NCBI GenBank assembly: GCA_002751075.1
Contig: NAOQ01000156.1
Location: 106,354 to 132,571, forward strand
DNA: 26,218 bases
Source of the DNA: Ichthyophonus hoferi
Taxonomy: Eukaryota > Opisthokonta > Ichthyosporea > Ichthyophonida > Ichthyophonidae
Direction of reading: 5' to 3'
The position numbers and the translations under genes were made by a program. The first letter of the stretch is position 1, and every line of letters starts with the position of its first letter. The notes below the pieces were generated by a model. The model was not told where the DNA came from. It was given only the letters and a program-made list of their open reading frames with translations, and ran no database searches. Positions 11,556 through 22,304 of the stretch are shown here, piece after piece.

Positions 11556-12511
11556 ATTTGCAGTGTTGAAACTCACAAAATAAAACCCTGGTATCTTAAA
11601 CGGCGATTTTCCATTGCGCGCACCAGTTTAAAACGACAATCACGTGTGATTTCGAGAATTAAAAATATATGCTGTGAACGCAATATATTTATCCGAACAT
11701 CGGAGGAAAACAGGCATAGAAGAATGTAGTGTAGTGGGCACATTTAATTACACGGGGTCATTGGCGCATCTGGAGATTGTTATATAATAGGAATAAATGC
11801 ATTATGTTTGGAATGCAGTTTATGGCATATATAATATAACGGAAAATATCATATTAGGAAAGAATGCTATAAGTGGATATTAAGGCTATTCCAAAAAAAC
11901 AGATTCCATCTTAACGAAGAAGATAATAAAACTACATACACTACATACTAAGCTAAGGTAAGATGAAGACATTAGGCCTCAGGCTTACTGTGTGTCCATC
12001 ATACAGCTCCAACAATTAGCATTAACAGCCGTAAGTATAGGCTATGTTTATTCAATAGATAGTAAATAGAAACAAAAAAAAAACAAAAAAAAAATATGAT
12101 TAGTACTTAACGTAATGGTAATTGATGGCACTAATATGTATGTATGTAGGTGTACGCTTTGAATAGAAGTCCTGAAGTATTCTGCACTCTCGCAGTAATA
12201 TTGAAACATGACTTTTGGCCTATAAATAGACGGTAGTCTAACCCGTCCCTTATCTGTAACGACTCTTTCCCTCTATTTCTCTATCTATTTATCAGTTATT
12301 TCTCCTTTCCTTTGGTATATATAATATAATAAAATATATACAGGCTATACCAAAAGTACAATATCCAATATATCCACCAAAAAAGAAAAATCCATATATC
12401 ATATAATGTAATCAATTCTTGGTACTCCATACATTAGGTACATATCGCACACAGTCCTATAGCCAATACCAATAACAGTACTAAGGTCAATCAGAGGGGA
12501 AGGGAAGAAAG
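11556..12511. other. Intergenic DNA downstream of Rab5
   Basis: About 950 bp between repeat copy B and the Rab5 stop codon, AT-rich, with A-tracts near 12074-12092. No open frame with protein-like composition. The right part serves as the 3' flank of Rab5 on the - strand. Confidence 0.5.
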
Positions 12512-15500
12512 TTAGCAGCAACTATCATTAGATTTAGGTGGTTGGTTGTCCTGCACCAGTTCCACTCTACCCAATGGGGCTTCGGGACGGTTACCAATAG
12601 GAAGTCTCCTAGCTGTATGTTTATGTATGACAATATGTATGTATAGATGTATTCATGCCCGAGTGGAGATATGTTAGTTCTGCTACAGTCTCATTGCCAT
12701 TGAAAGGTAGGGATAGAAAAGATGTATATCTGTATGTAAGTGTCACTCAACCAAATAGATAATATATATATAAAAACAAAGTATAAAATAACACCTTTGA
12801 AACACTACTTTGAATCTTTCTTCTTCTTTCCTTTCTTTGACTTAATTATTATCCCCAATAGATATACATGCATACGTACATATATATATACATCCACATA
12901 GCCCCTTCCTCCCTATCTCTCTAACAAGATAGGTACAAGCACATAACCCACCAATGGCCAAGAATAGCTCGTTCACATTCTCTGCTGTTTTCGCTGAAGT
13001 CTCTAAAAACAAAAGTCCGTTCTCTTCACTATATGTCTGTAGAATAGGAGGAATACAGTTATGAGTATATGTATGTGTCATGAAGTAAGTGGGTTAAACA
13101 TTGGAATCTGTAGACGTTTGATTGTGTATTGGGTTACCAAATAAGTAAATAAATAAATTTGCATATATATATCTGATAAGTATGTAAGTATCTGTTTCTA
13201 TATATACGTATGTGTATGTGTAGGAATGTATTTATATATGGGCAGGTGTAAGCATGATAGTATATATAATAGCAATTATACACCTACCATAGCCTCATCT
13301 GGATCAACTGCATGAGGAGTCAGATCACTTTTATTGCCAGCCAACCCAATAATAATATTAGGGGAGGCCTGTCTCTGCAGTTCGTTGATCCAGGTCCTAG
13401 CCCTCTCAAAAGAATCCTGTGTACAAGTAGGTGTCAATGCATAGTTATATATATATATGTGTGTGTTGTACAAATATAAGCCAGTAGAAAATTATTTTCT
13501 CATCCTTTCCCATTTCCTTTCTTCCCTCTGAAGGAATTAGCTTACAATCAATAGCTAACACTATCTCCCAGCGGTTTCTTTTCAATTTGCATCCTTTTAA
13601 ACACATACATATATATATATATATAGGATCGGGGTATGTGTAAGACAGAGAGAGATAGGGGTGGCGGCTGTGACAACCTTTTAAATCTTAAGAGCTCCCC
13701 CTTGAAAGCATGGGGCATGTGGTATATATCAAACTATGATATAATATAGTAAAATATAATTAACATAACATAATACAATATACTCTATAGTGTAGTGCAA
13801 AGACATGATATCAACAGATTCCCATACAAAAACATCTGTACCACAGCCAATCAACCTGACGAGATACCTGATTCGTGACGTCATAGACCACAATGGCAGC
13901 CTGGGCCCCTCTATAGTACATAGGGGCTAGACTATGATAGCGTTCTGTATCCACCATCCCACCAGGGTTAGAGTCCTGTATGTACTCACTACACCCTTTG
14001 CTGCACCTCATACACGCTTCTGCCTATCGCTTTTGAACTTCATTTTTTAAAATCTTTGGGCAGAATTATAATTTGTATGTCACACTTAATAGTTCATCAT
14101 AATGTTTAAAACGATAGTACGATAATTAGCCGTGTTATTTTAAAAAATAATAAAAATTGGACCACTATATAACTATATATGATAAGCGATATCTCTTTCC
14201 TTGCCAATCATTTGTAGTCCAGCATTATCTTGTCATATCTATGTTCTTATTGGTTAAATGGTAGAATTACCTCCTCTACATATACGATATCTATTGGTTG
14301 CATAAAATATATGTATGTAAATATTTGTGTGGGCTTATGTCATTATAAGTGTAAACGTATTATATGTATAATATGGATGCGTATTTATTTGCATAGTATG
14401 AACTTAAGAATGAAAATGGATATAATTATGACTACACAGTTAATAGTACTAGTGTATGACAGTATATAGATATATGTGTCCATTTATAGATGATTCACCT
14501 TGACCGGCAGTGTCCCAAATCTCAAACTTGACTGTAATATCATCGAGACATACTGTTTGTGTAAGGAATGCAGCTGCAAAAATATATACAGCAATCAGTC
14601 TTATGCATATGTAGACACTATATACCCTCCTGGTTCTCATTCTTTTCGTTTTTACACGGTATAGTCTGGTATTATCCAATATTAATTCACGATGCTACTT
14701 ATCACTAGATATATATTTGCATATAAATAACTATTTATGTTACAGGTCATGTGATATTATCATGCTCAAAATATCATAAAAATATAATCCTCAAATACAT
14801 ACAAGTACATATACGTGCACGCACTCGCACACGCAGATAAGCTAATATAAATGACAACCACATATTTTTAAACATATGTAGAAGATAGACATCAGAATAG
14901 GCTGTATTCAGATGCTACATAAAATAGATAACACTGAATGAGACGTATATGTTTGTGCGTATGTATTTTTTCCTCTTACTTAGAGAAGGAAGAGACTATA
15001 TACCTCCAATTGTACTTAGCTGATGCTCGTTGAACTGACCCTTCACAAAGCGAAGAACAAGACTGGACTTACCCACAGCTGTCTCTCCTGTTTAAATAAA
15101 CAAGACTTTAACAAGTATATTTGTAATATGCAGTAAAATGTGCACAAAATGCTTAATAAACTTCTTGTTTTTTTGTTTTTTGGTTTTTTCAAAAAAACAA
15201 AAAATTTCAAAAAAGAAACTTCGCATTTTCCACGCCAAAACACGTTTTTAATATTAATAGGCTGTTTTTAAAAAGCCTATTACTTAAAGTGATTCCATGA
15301 TATAAAAAAGTAGTAATAATTAAACATTATTCTTTCATCGGGAACAAGACAAATAGTATACGCATGTACATGTTTCTTGTGCATATTTACGTATTAGTTT
15401 TGTATACATGAAAATTTCCGTATTCTTTACTTTCTTGTTTATACATGGATGCATGTTACCGTGAAGCCACGAAAACGAATGAGCAGGAATAATTTTCATA

Positions 15501-15606
15501 AGTTACTTGTCAAATTAAACAATATTCAACACTTACCCAGTAGAACTAATTTAAATGGGTGGACTTTGTTAGGAATACCATTATCTGCTCTTTGTGCAGC
15601 CGCCAT
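12512..15606 (-). CDS. RAB5: Rab5-family small GTPase
   Basis: Early-endosome GTPase that recruits tethers and PI3-kinase for endosome fusion (family knowledge). Exons: 15606-15537, 15087-15004, 14573-14499, 13944-13868, 13416-13288, 13036-12952, 12612-12512; phases all agree, 206 residues. Motifs: P-loop GETAVGKS (24-31), switch I with STIG (48-51), DTAGQE with catalytic Gln76, the Rab5-type stretch [16 protein letters not shown] (78-93), NKSD (130-133), ETSAK (157-161), and a C-terminal Cys-Cys (205-206) for double geranylgeranylation. The ELQRQASPN segment is diagnostic of Rab5 rather than other Rabs. The loop between NKSD and ETSAK is about one residue shorter than in human Rab5A. The ATG at 15606 gives the usual short N-terminal extension [10 protein letters not shown]. 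All introns are GT-AG. The gene looks intact; it is transcribed away from the NDC80 gene. Confidence 0.97.
15165..15281. repeat. T/A-rich hairpins in first Rab5 intron
   Basis: A T-run/A-run pair (15166-15223, GTTTTTTTG against CAAAAAAAC) and a near-perfect palindrome at 15256-15281 (AATAGGCT against AGCCTATT with TTTT/AAAA inside). Both lie in the intron 15088-15536. They may be remnants of small inverted-repeat elements. Confidence 0.6.
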
Positions 15607-17023
15607 AACCGCAACTATTATAAAGATACTATATTATATTATATTATAAAGATTAGTACAACTAATAGAGCTCAAAGTGTAAAGATAATTTTTTCAGACA
15701 AGTATAAAACAAAAAAAATAATGGCCTAAGAAATAGGAATCTCAAATGGTTCTGATCACGTCTAATCGTATACATACCAAGACTGTGAGCCAATCAAGAA
15801 TGGAAAGAACCATCTTATGATAATAACCCCATGGTTGATCTTAATATATTATTATTATTTTATGATTGGGTGTAATAGAAATGGGCAAAATATTCGCTTA
15901 ATGTACTATAGATTGCGTTGATTTGCGTTTGTTTGTATTTGTTCAAGGTAGAAAAAGCAATTAGATTATTTACCATTACCAGTATTTTTTAATTAGGATA
16001 AATATATATTTTAATTTATAAGTACATTTAAATTACATTGATGCTTAATTTTCATGTTAAGATAATTATTATTATAATTAACTTGGCGCAAACCATAATT
16101 ACTCATCCAAGGTATGTCCAACTTTCCAACTGTTTTGAGCGAAAAGTATTTAGAATTAATCAAACGATCCGATTTGCAATATTAATGACGTCATTGATAA
16201 GTTTGGCATTCTAGACCAATCAGCGGAATCTTTAAAGAACAAATAACCAATAGACATAGTACTCCTTTCAACACATCAAATCTTAGTTTTAAATGATAGC
16301 GAAAAACATTTGATACCTCCATCCATACCAATAACATTTTCAATGAAAAACACAAGTCTGTTATGTATTTTTACCATATTTGTTGAACATTTTCTATTTA
16401 CATAAACTAGCACTGACAATCATGAATCCTGTATTAATAAATTGCTCAACACGCGTTGAGCACTTATGTTTGATAATCATATCGTTTAAAGCAATTGATG
16501 ACTTGATGGCTACTTATATATATGTAAAAAAAACATTGATTTCAAAACACCTGGCCTGACCTATTTAAAAAATTCTTATCTAGCCAGTCATAATTATAAT
16601 TACAACTTCCTTAAATAATCAATTTTAGGAAGAAAAAAAAATCTTGTCAAATTATCAAGGAATTAGAACGTTTTTAAATGCGGTATCTTTTCTCACACAA
16701 GGCTTGATCCAATTTGTGATAGAAATCATGTTTGGCGTATCTTTCAATAATTCATGCTAAACCACCTCAAGGAAATAAATTTTATCTTCTCTTTACATTT
16801 TCAGTACAAACAACTTCTCCCTAATATTTCAAGTAATGTCTTGCTATTGTGGTAATATTATATCAATTTTCCATATTAGCATGTGATTGAACTTTACCCA
16901 TTGATCTATAGTTATGTAACTTATTCATGTTTTATATACATTTGGTGCATATTCTTGAGCGATATATATTTACATATATTGCTCCTATGCCCGGCCGGTT
17001 GCACTCTGAGAATGTATTCACAC
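15607..17023. other. Intergenic DNA upstream of Rab5
   Basis: Rab5 promoter side. CCAAT motifs occur near 15790, 16215 and 16247, and a TGACGTCA palindrome near 16186. A short inverted repeat GCTCAAC/GTTGAGC (16444-16461) encloses ACGCGT, the core seen in fungal MBF sites. No gene recognised. Confidence 0.45.
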
Positions 17024-17221
17024 TTAGATATCCCTACATGAGCCACTGCTGAAGCATCTGAAATGCTTATTACTGTTGATTTCAACTTGTGTTGCAGTCA
17101 TTATCTCATTCATCTTGGACAGCTGCTGATCGATTACAAGAAGAACATCAAAATGAACAGGTGTTTTTATGGTGTCTGTAGAATTTTGGGTTTCGGCCCT
17201 GTCATAGATAGAGACCTTCAT
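17024..17221 (-). other. Orphan coding-like open frame, 65 codons
   Basis: ATG at 17221 to TAA at 17024-17026 on the - strand. It is visibly richer in G+C than its surroundings and encodes a balanced, hydrophilic peptide beginning MKVSIYDRAETQNS, with an amphipathic part FDVLLVIDQQLSKMNEIM. I recognise no family. It could be an isolated exon, a small gene or a decayed mobile-element fragment. The frame is open a little further upstream but with AT-rich composition, so the ATG at 17221 is the natural limit. Confidence 0.35.
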
Positions 17222-17774
17222 ACTCACAAGATAAAATAAATATACCCTATACAGACTAATTAACAACTTACTATTAAGTATTTATATCTAAGACCATTTT
17301 GGCCCATGATGTATATGTAATTAGATTTGATAGTTGCCTCGAAAGATATTAATTATCAGATATAAGGAGCAAACAATCATCGTGATCAATTTTTTAAAAT
17401 GCTTCAATCGAAATCATATTTGATCAACTATGCCATTGATCAAAAGACTAAATCATGTTATCATACAGGCTAGTATAGGCATATATTGTGTGTATTTTTT
17501 AAGTATTACATGTATGTACCAAACGTGAGGTTAGAAATATCGCACTACTTAGAGTATGGGTCTAGTTAATTAGTAGTAATGACCTTTACGTAAAGTTCAA
17601 TACTTGAACGGTGCGACACTTATTAGATGTATTTATCGCGGTTAAAAAATTGTCAGTTTAATACAGACGCAATGATTCGTCCGAGGTTTATCTTAGGTAT
17701 TTCATTTTGAAACATTTAAATAATAATGAATAAGAAATCAATCTAGTTATAAATTAAATGTTAAAGTATAGTAA
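17222..17774. other. AT-rich intergenic DNA without recognisable features
   Basis: Several TGATCA/TTGATC palindromic words occur at 17380-17445. I see nothing else. Confidence 0.4.
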
Positions 17775-18247
17775 GAGATCATCGGTTCAATTCCACACCG
17801 GTGCATAGGTATAATTTAAGTGATGAAAGGGTATCGTAAGAGATGCAATAACAATAGGAACATGTTGGGAATAATAAGTAGAGACAAGAGCGCTCCAGTA
17901 AACTATTTTTGTTTAAAAAAAGAAATACCGAATTAAGGGGCGTATTAATGTTTCCTTTTACGTACAAGAAGTACAGATATGCCAAGACATTTTTATTAAA
18001 CAAGTCAGCAGGACTTGTCAAGACAGGATGCCTTAGCAATGAGTTATCTGGACCCAAAACGTATGATCAGAAATGGCTTATTATACATTTGCGGGACCCC
18101 TGCCATTGGCTGGTTCAAATTTGATCGATCATCTTGGATTGGCATTTAAAACCAATAGATTGTATCAAATCTTTTTCCAGACTACGTAATGGAATAGTAA
18201 TTGCTATTTATATAAATCAATGCCCAATTAAACATTCTTGTTTTAAC
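17775..18247 (+). repeat. Dispersed repeat family 1, copy A (longest)
   Basis: Reference copy of the family. The head holds GGTTCAATTCC (about 17785), a perfect match to the Pol III B-box consensus, but without a visible A box or cloverleaf. The middle holds GCCAAGACATTTTTATTAAA, TATCTGGACCCAAAAC (18045-18060) and GCCATTGGCTGGTTCAA (18102-18118). The tail (GTAATTGCTATTTATATAAA to AAACATTCTTG) matches the tails of the copies at 11033, 21229 and 21559. Copies are clearly diverged, so the family is old. Open frames inside it are not conserved between copies, which argues for a non-coding element. Confidence 0.75.
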
Positions 18248-18978
18248 AAAATATCCTCTTACAAAGTGGAAATGAGCTTAACTTTCAATTTTTAGCTTAT
18301 CTGTTAGGACTATATTAAGTAACTGCAGGCTAGTAACTTCGACTGAAACTGTACAACCAAGCCTAAGGTCTGTATCAAGGATTGGAAATTAGGCATACAA
18401 ATAAATGATGTTTAAACATGTAGTAAAAGTATTTAGTTGATTATAAGTTATGACGAGAGCCCAAAACTTTATTTCCTCCAAAGATGACATTTGTCCCAAG
18501 CAGATCATTACTAACTCCCATCATCTATCTGTACCCGTTCTGTAAAAATTGATAGGAAAATGAAAGTTACACTTGTCGGATGTTTTCAGCTAGAACGTTT
18601 TCCAGACGTTTATTTATTTATGCTTAATTTAGTTATCGTGTTATTCACCTCTACTTTTATTGGCTGCATATCGACTTTAGTTAATTGGGATCGCGATTGC
18701 TAAAGTCACTACAATATACCTTTAAATCTTTTTTTAGGTAATCTTGGGTATTTTTTGGGAATCTGATTAAGTATTAAGCTAAAATGTAAGTCCAATCGTT
18801 ATGATAGTCGTAGAAACGACATATTTATGATTTGTACTACTTATACTGAGCGGGTTTCAGTAGAGTGGGGAAATTATGTAAGGCCGTCACTTGCATCATA
18901 ACGGGACCGGAAATTAATGTCAATAAACGTACGTTTTACCTGTTAATATGTTAGTTTTTTATTTTGTTTCATAAATAA
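18248..18978. other. AT-rich intergenic DNA without recognisable features
   Basis: About 730 bp; no coding-like frame, tRNA or clear repeat seen on either strand. Confidence 0.4.
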
Positions 18979-19287
18979 CAAAATGCAACCAGAAAAGCGC
19001 TTAAGAAAAGATATTTTAAAAGGGTGCTTCCTTTGACACCAAAAACTATTTCAGGGGGAATTCGTACGGAAAAAAAGAGGAAAGTGATAAATCTTCTCTC
19101 GTCTTCAGAGTACACTCCGTCCACAGACGCTATTCCTACCAAGACGTTTATACCTGCCGTCAATCCAATATATCAGCCACTCTCATCGTCATCAAGCAAT
19201 TCGGACAAATCTATGCACACCGTATGTACTTCTAACGGGGATATTACTGTCATTGGCGACGTAAAACACGGTAACACCTCCAACTGA
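18979..19287 (+). other. Coding-like fossil fragment, unidentified
   Basis: An open frame of about 100 codons with no ATG near its start. It encodes a basic N-terminal patch (KALKKRYFKRV, then TEKKRKV, resembling a nuclear-localisation signal), a Pro/Ser-rich middle, and a polar end with GDITVIGDVKHG. Codon use and G+C look protein-like, unlike the flanks. Coding-like composition also appears just downstream. A TATAAA-containing stretch follows near 19543-19560. I cannot assign a family; a decayed mobile-element gene is the likeliest reading, an isolated host exon the alternative. Confidence 0.35.
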
Positions 19288-19921
19288 CTCCGAAGAATTT
19301 ACCGCAGCTAAGATCAATCTGCCTAGCAAGACTCCTAAAATACAAAAATCTCACTATTATCATCACAATCATAAGAGATCCAATTTTGACCTATCAGCCC
19401 ATGTAATCAGGTTGTCATGTATTGAGTTTATCCTATAGGGAATACCGCTTAATTACTAAAAGCTTCTTATAGAATCTTGATTATATTGATTTGATTAAGT
19501 GCTTTCAATTTAGCTTTAGTGCTAACGTGTTTGCCATGTGTATATAAATCAAGTATAAATAGACCTACTGACAAGGGACGTCAGGCAGGGGTTTTTCATT
19601 TCTCTTCTAAATTCTAAATTGCTTGTTGAATGTAATGAAAATTGTTACACCCTGTGATTCGAGGGGTGGGGCTATTTAAAAAGCTGTAAACAATAGCCGA
19701 CTGACAAAAATTAATATAAGTATCAGTTCGCATGAATCCATGATTTATAGAAATTTATTAGCAAATCAATTAGAGGAGTACTGACGAAAACCTTTGAAAA
19801 GAAGAAAAGGTTCGTAAGCAATATTTGATTGCAATTAAGACACACCTAATTCCTTAAAAAACATTTAAGTGAATTGTTAGATATTCACTTATGCAAATCA
19901 ATAAATAGTAACCCTACTATT

Positions 19922-19973
19922 GATAAAAAATAACCAAAGCTACCTTGAATCGCCTCGATTTGGTTATTTTATC
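19922..19973. repeat. Inverted repeat, 15-bp arms
   Basis: Left arm GATAAAAAATAACCAAA (19922-19938) and right arm TTTGGTTATTTTATC (19959-19973) pair with a two-base bulge around a 20-nt loop. Confidence 0.7.
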
Positions 19974-20537
19974 TTAACAATTAATACTTAGTTTAAATTC
20001 CCAAAAGCAAATTTTTGGACAGGTTACCTTTAGGAAACCTTTGGATCCTTTACGTGCACTACTTTGAAGCCTAAGTAAGAAGCAGTAGTAACAGGAAGGA
20101 AGACATAGTCTCTAGGACATTGTCTTTTGCAATAATTTTTAAGCTGGTAATTAGATTATTTTAATTTATTAATGACAGAGTATTGCACTTCGCTATCTCA
20201 TTGGTTGACTTTATCCATCCTTTAATTACTTATAGTTAGGGTTCATTGGACAATTAGAGATGCGATATCTATAAACAGATAGTTGTAACTGATAAGCTTT
20301 ATTTCGGTATAATTAGATTAAGTATAACTAGATTAAGGATGCCGATTGGGTCGAGGCTCCGCATGATTAAAGCATAAGGCTTTTCTACTTATATAATCAA
20401 CATAGATCCCAACTCCTAATTCTTTTACGCTCGTAGATATGAGAAACGCGCGAGTTTATGGTAAAGATGTACAATTGCATAGGTACCAATGCATAATTCC
20501 AATACACAACTAATTCATTATCTGCCTGATTAGATTA

Positions 20538-20561
20538 GATATACTGACAGGTCAGTATATC
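20538..20561. repeat. Perfect inverted repeat, 11-bp arms
   Basis: GATATACTGAC, a two-base centre AG, then GTCAGTATATC. It could be a protein-binding palindrome or a tiny hairpin. Confidence 0.8.
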
Positions 20562-20809
20562 GGCGGTGGAATATACAACGCCTGCTCAGCTCATTAGTAA
20601 TCACCGAAAAAAAGGTTTTAAATAAAATCCTTTTTACTTCACAGTATGAGTTGTCAACTAAGGCATCCTTCGGTCTGCAGATTAGAGTAAAGAAAACTGA
20701 TGTTGTTCTTTCTCAGAATATATTTCAGTGAGTCAAGCAGTCAGCGCTTAGCTCGCGCACTTTTACTTTTACTCTTTCCATTAATCGGAAGTTATAAAAA
20801 TCTGAGTGT

Positions 20810-20850
20810 AGAAACATGGCACAGTGGAAGTGTGCTGGGCCCATAACCCC
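20810..20850 (+). pseudogene. Initiator tRNA-Met-like half (tRNA relic or SINE head)
   Basis: From TGGCACAGTGGAAGTGTG (20817-20834) through GGGCCCATAACCC the sequence follows the D arm and anticodon loop of eukaryotic initiator tRNA-Met with only three or four differences. Preserved: the A box TGGCACAGTGG, the three consecutive G:C pairs of the anticodon stem that mark initiators, and the CAT anticodon. The D-stem changes G12 to A and C23 to T keep base pairing. The 3' half of the tRNA is missing: no T arm or matching acceptor strand follows. Instead the sequence runs into a fold-back. A TATAAAAA lies just upstream (about 20793). Not a working tRNA as it stands. Confidence 0.65.
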
Positions 20851-20982
20851 ATCAGATTATGTGTCAGTTCTCAGATGTCGGAATCTCTAATTGTATATTT
20901 AATAGTAATTAAATATACAATTGGAGATCCCGACAGCTGTGAACAAGTCGCTAGAACTGACACAGGTTCTGATGGAAGTTAT
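20843..20982. repeat. 140-bp fold-back (near-complete inverted repeat)
   Basis: The left arm starts ATAACCCCATCAGATTATG and the right arm, read in reverse complement, ATAACTTCCATCAGAACCTG. They continue together through TGTGTCAGTTCT, then TGTCGGAATCTC/TGTCGGGATCTC, to a central AATTGTATATTTAAT with a four-base loop (AGTA). The right arm has about 14 extra bases (near 20940-20955). A transcript would form one long hairpin. It could be two SINE copies joined head to head, or a fold-back/MITE-like element. Confidence 0.8.
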
Positions 20983-21059
20983 ATCATAGATAACTAGAGA
21001 AAATGCCTGGAAGCTTTACATCTTTGAAGATTGTACCTGCCTAAACAACTGTTGTACCT

Positions 21060-21079
21060 GTTAATCCTGAAGGATTAAC
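21060..21079. repeat. Short hairpin
   Basis: GTTAATCC, loop TGAA, GGATTAAC: an eight-pair stem located just upstream of the tRNA-like segment at 21089. Confidence 0.65.
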
Positions 21080-21088
21080 CAGTTTTTA

Positions 21089-21325
21089 TGGCTCTGGTAG
21101 TTTGTTAGACATAAGTATACAGGTCCAGTCCCTGTAACTTATATCTATATAGAATAAAGGGATGTCTGAGGTGTTCTCTGAGTGACAGGCTTAGATTGCA
21201 CACTGACTATTTTTTTTAAAAAACTACATATACAATAGTAAATGCTGCTTCTATTAAATAATTGTTGTTATATAAAGAAATAACTAAATCAGACAAATAT
21301 TCCTTTCTAATATAGTTTTTTTTTG
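21089..21325 (+). repeat. Dispersed repeat family 1, copy D (internally deleted) with tRNA-like head
   Basis: The head reads TGGCTCTGGTAG (A-box-like, 21089-21100), then at tRNA-like spacing ACAGG-TCCAGTC-CCTGT (21120-21135), a perfect five-pair stem with a seven-base loop like a tRNA T arm. The tail ACTACATATACAATAGTAAATG to CAAATATTCCTTTC matches copies B and E. The middle segment found in copies A and B is absent. Confidence 0.6.
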
Positions 21326-21492
21326 CATCTCTACATAAAAATCTATTACGAAATATAATATAAAATTTTAATTAAGGCTACCAATGTTATTGCTTTTCTA
21401 CATCTGAATATGTTATGATCTTGTGTGTATAGTAAAAAGTTTGTCTATTTTATCAACCGTTACCTTTGAGATTTTATCTCTTGAATAATACT

Positions 21493-21660
21493 TGTTACAT
21501 ATACGTAGAGACAGGTTCAATACTTATAACCTATATCGCAATAGTTATAGTTTTTGGACTACATATGCAATAACAATTGCTAATAATTTTAAATAATTTT
21601 AGCTGTGTAAGGAAATATCTACATTAACTAAATATTCCTTTTTAGCAATATTCATATTAG
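21493..21660 (+). repeat. Dispersed repeat family 1, copy E (internally deleted)
   Basis: The head CTTGTTACATATACGTAGAG then ACAGGTTCAATAC aligns with copies C and D. The tail ACTACATATGCAATAACAAT to TAAATATTCCTTTTTAG aligns with D and B. Same internal deletion class as copy D, about 390 bp further on, so the pair may be a local duplication. Confidence 0.65.
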
Positions 21661-21727
21661 TGTTAATGACAGATAGAGGTGCCACAACTGAAAACATGCA
21701 ATCCAACAGATTACTATAAATATTATA

Positions 21728-22048
21728 ATGTTTGGCCAGTCCCATAAGAAAAGCACATACTCATTTAATAATTACAATCAACTGGATTTTGGCCAAAAAC
21801 ATAATAAGACTCCATTAGCATTAATTACAACTTCATCAAATAAGATCAAAGAAATATCTGAGAACAATCATCACAAATGTAACAACTATATATTACTCCC
21901 TAGCACATTGTCTTCAACTGATCTAGAAAATATGCAGGTACTATTTTTTGCATCTACTAAACAAATGGACTTTCTGACATATCAATTGAACATAGAAGTA
22001 TTTTCACTTGCAGATTTGAATATTTTGCATAGTAAATCCAGTTATTAA
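21728..22048 (+). other. Orphan coding-like open frame, 106 codons
   Basis: ATG at 21728 to TAA at 22046-22048. The product starts MFGQSHKKSTYSFNNYNQ, is Asn/Ser/Lys-rich in its first half, and contains STLSSTDLENMQVLFFASTK in the second. No membrane helix, signal peptide or known motif. It lies between copies of repeat family 1, so a decayed mobile-element frame or chance is as likely as a gene. Confidence 0.25.
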
Positions 22049-22304
22049 TTACATATCTTCGGCTTGCGTTGTTTGACGACGATTTGAAACATATCTAGCA
22101 TGTCAAAATACTTGATCCCAAATGCTCTGTCTAGTTTATGTGTCATACGCAACAGTGAAAATAGGTGCATCTTGACCATCATATTTATTAATTAATAACA
22201 TGTAACAAGCCAATATTTTTTATATAGTGTTTTGCCTTTCTTGGGAACTAGGAGCACTAAAATATTCCAAGATGCATATGATCAATTAATCCGAATTTTA
22301 TCAG

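Larger units (their letters stand above)
19410..20842. other. Intergenic DNA rich in short inverted repeats
   Basis: No gene. Clear stems are at 19922-19973 and 20538-20561, and AAAGG/CCTTT-type arms lie near 20606-20635. The final part (20810-20842) runs into the initiator-tRNA-like fragment. Confidence 0.5.

Noticed and set aside
12842-13081. Longer start for the sixth Rab5 exon (MTHTYTHNC... reading into the exon)
   Set aside because: The extra residues come from intron sequence before the acceptor at 13037; the spliced form restores the Rab5 alignment.
17785-17795. GGTTCAATTCC as part of a functional tRNA gene
   Set aside because: A perfect B box, but no A box, no cloverleaf and no discriminator context; it recurs in degenerate form in the other repeat copies.
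17779-18124. Open frames on both strands inside repeat copy A
   Set aside because: The frames are not kept in copies B and C, so they are not evidence for a protein.
20810-20850. Functional initiator tRNA-Met gene
   Set aside because: The T arm and 3' acceptor strand are absent and the outer anticodon-stem pairs are broken.
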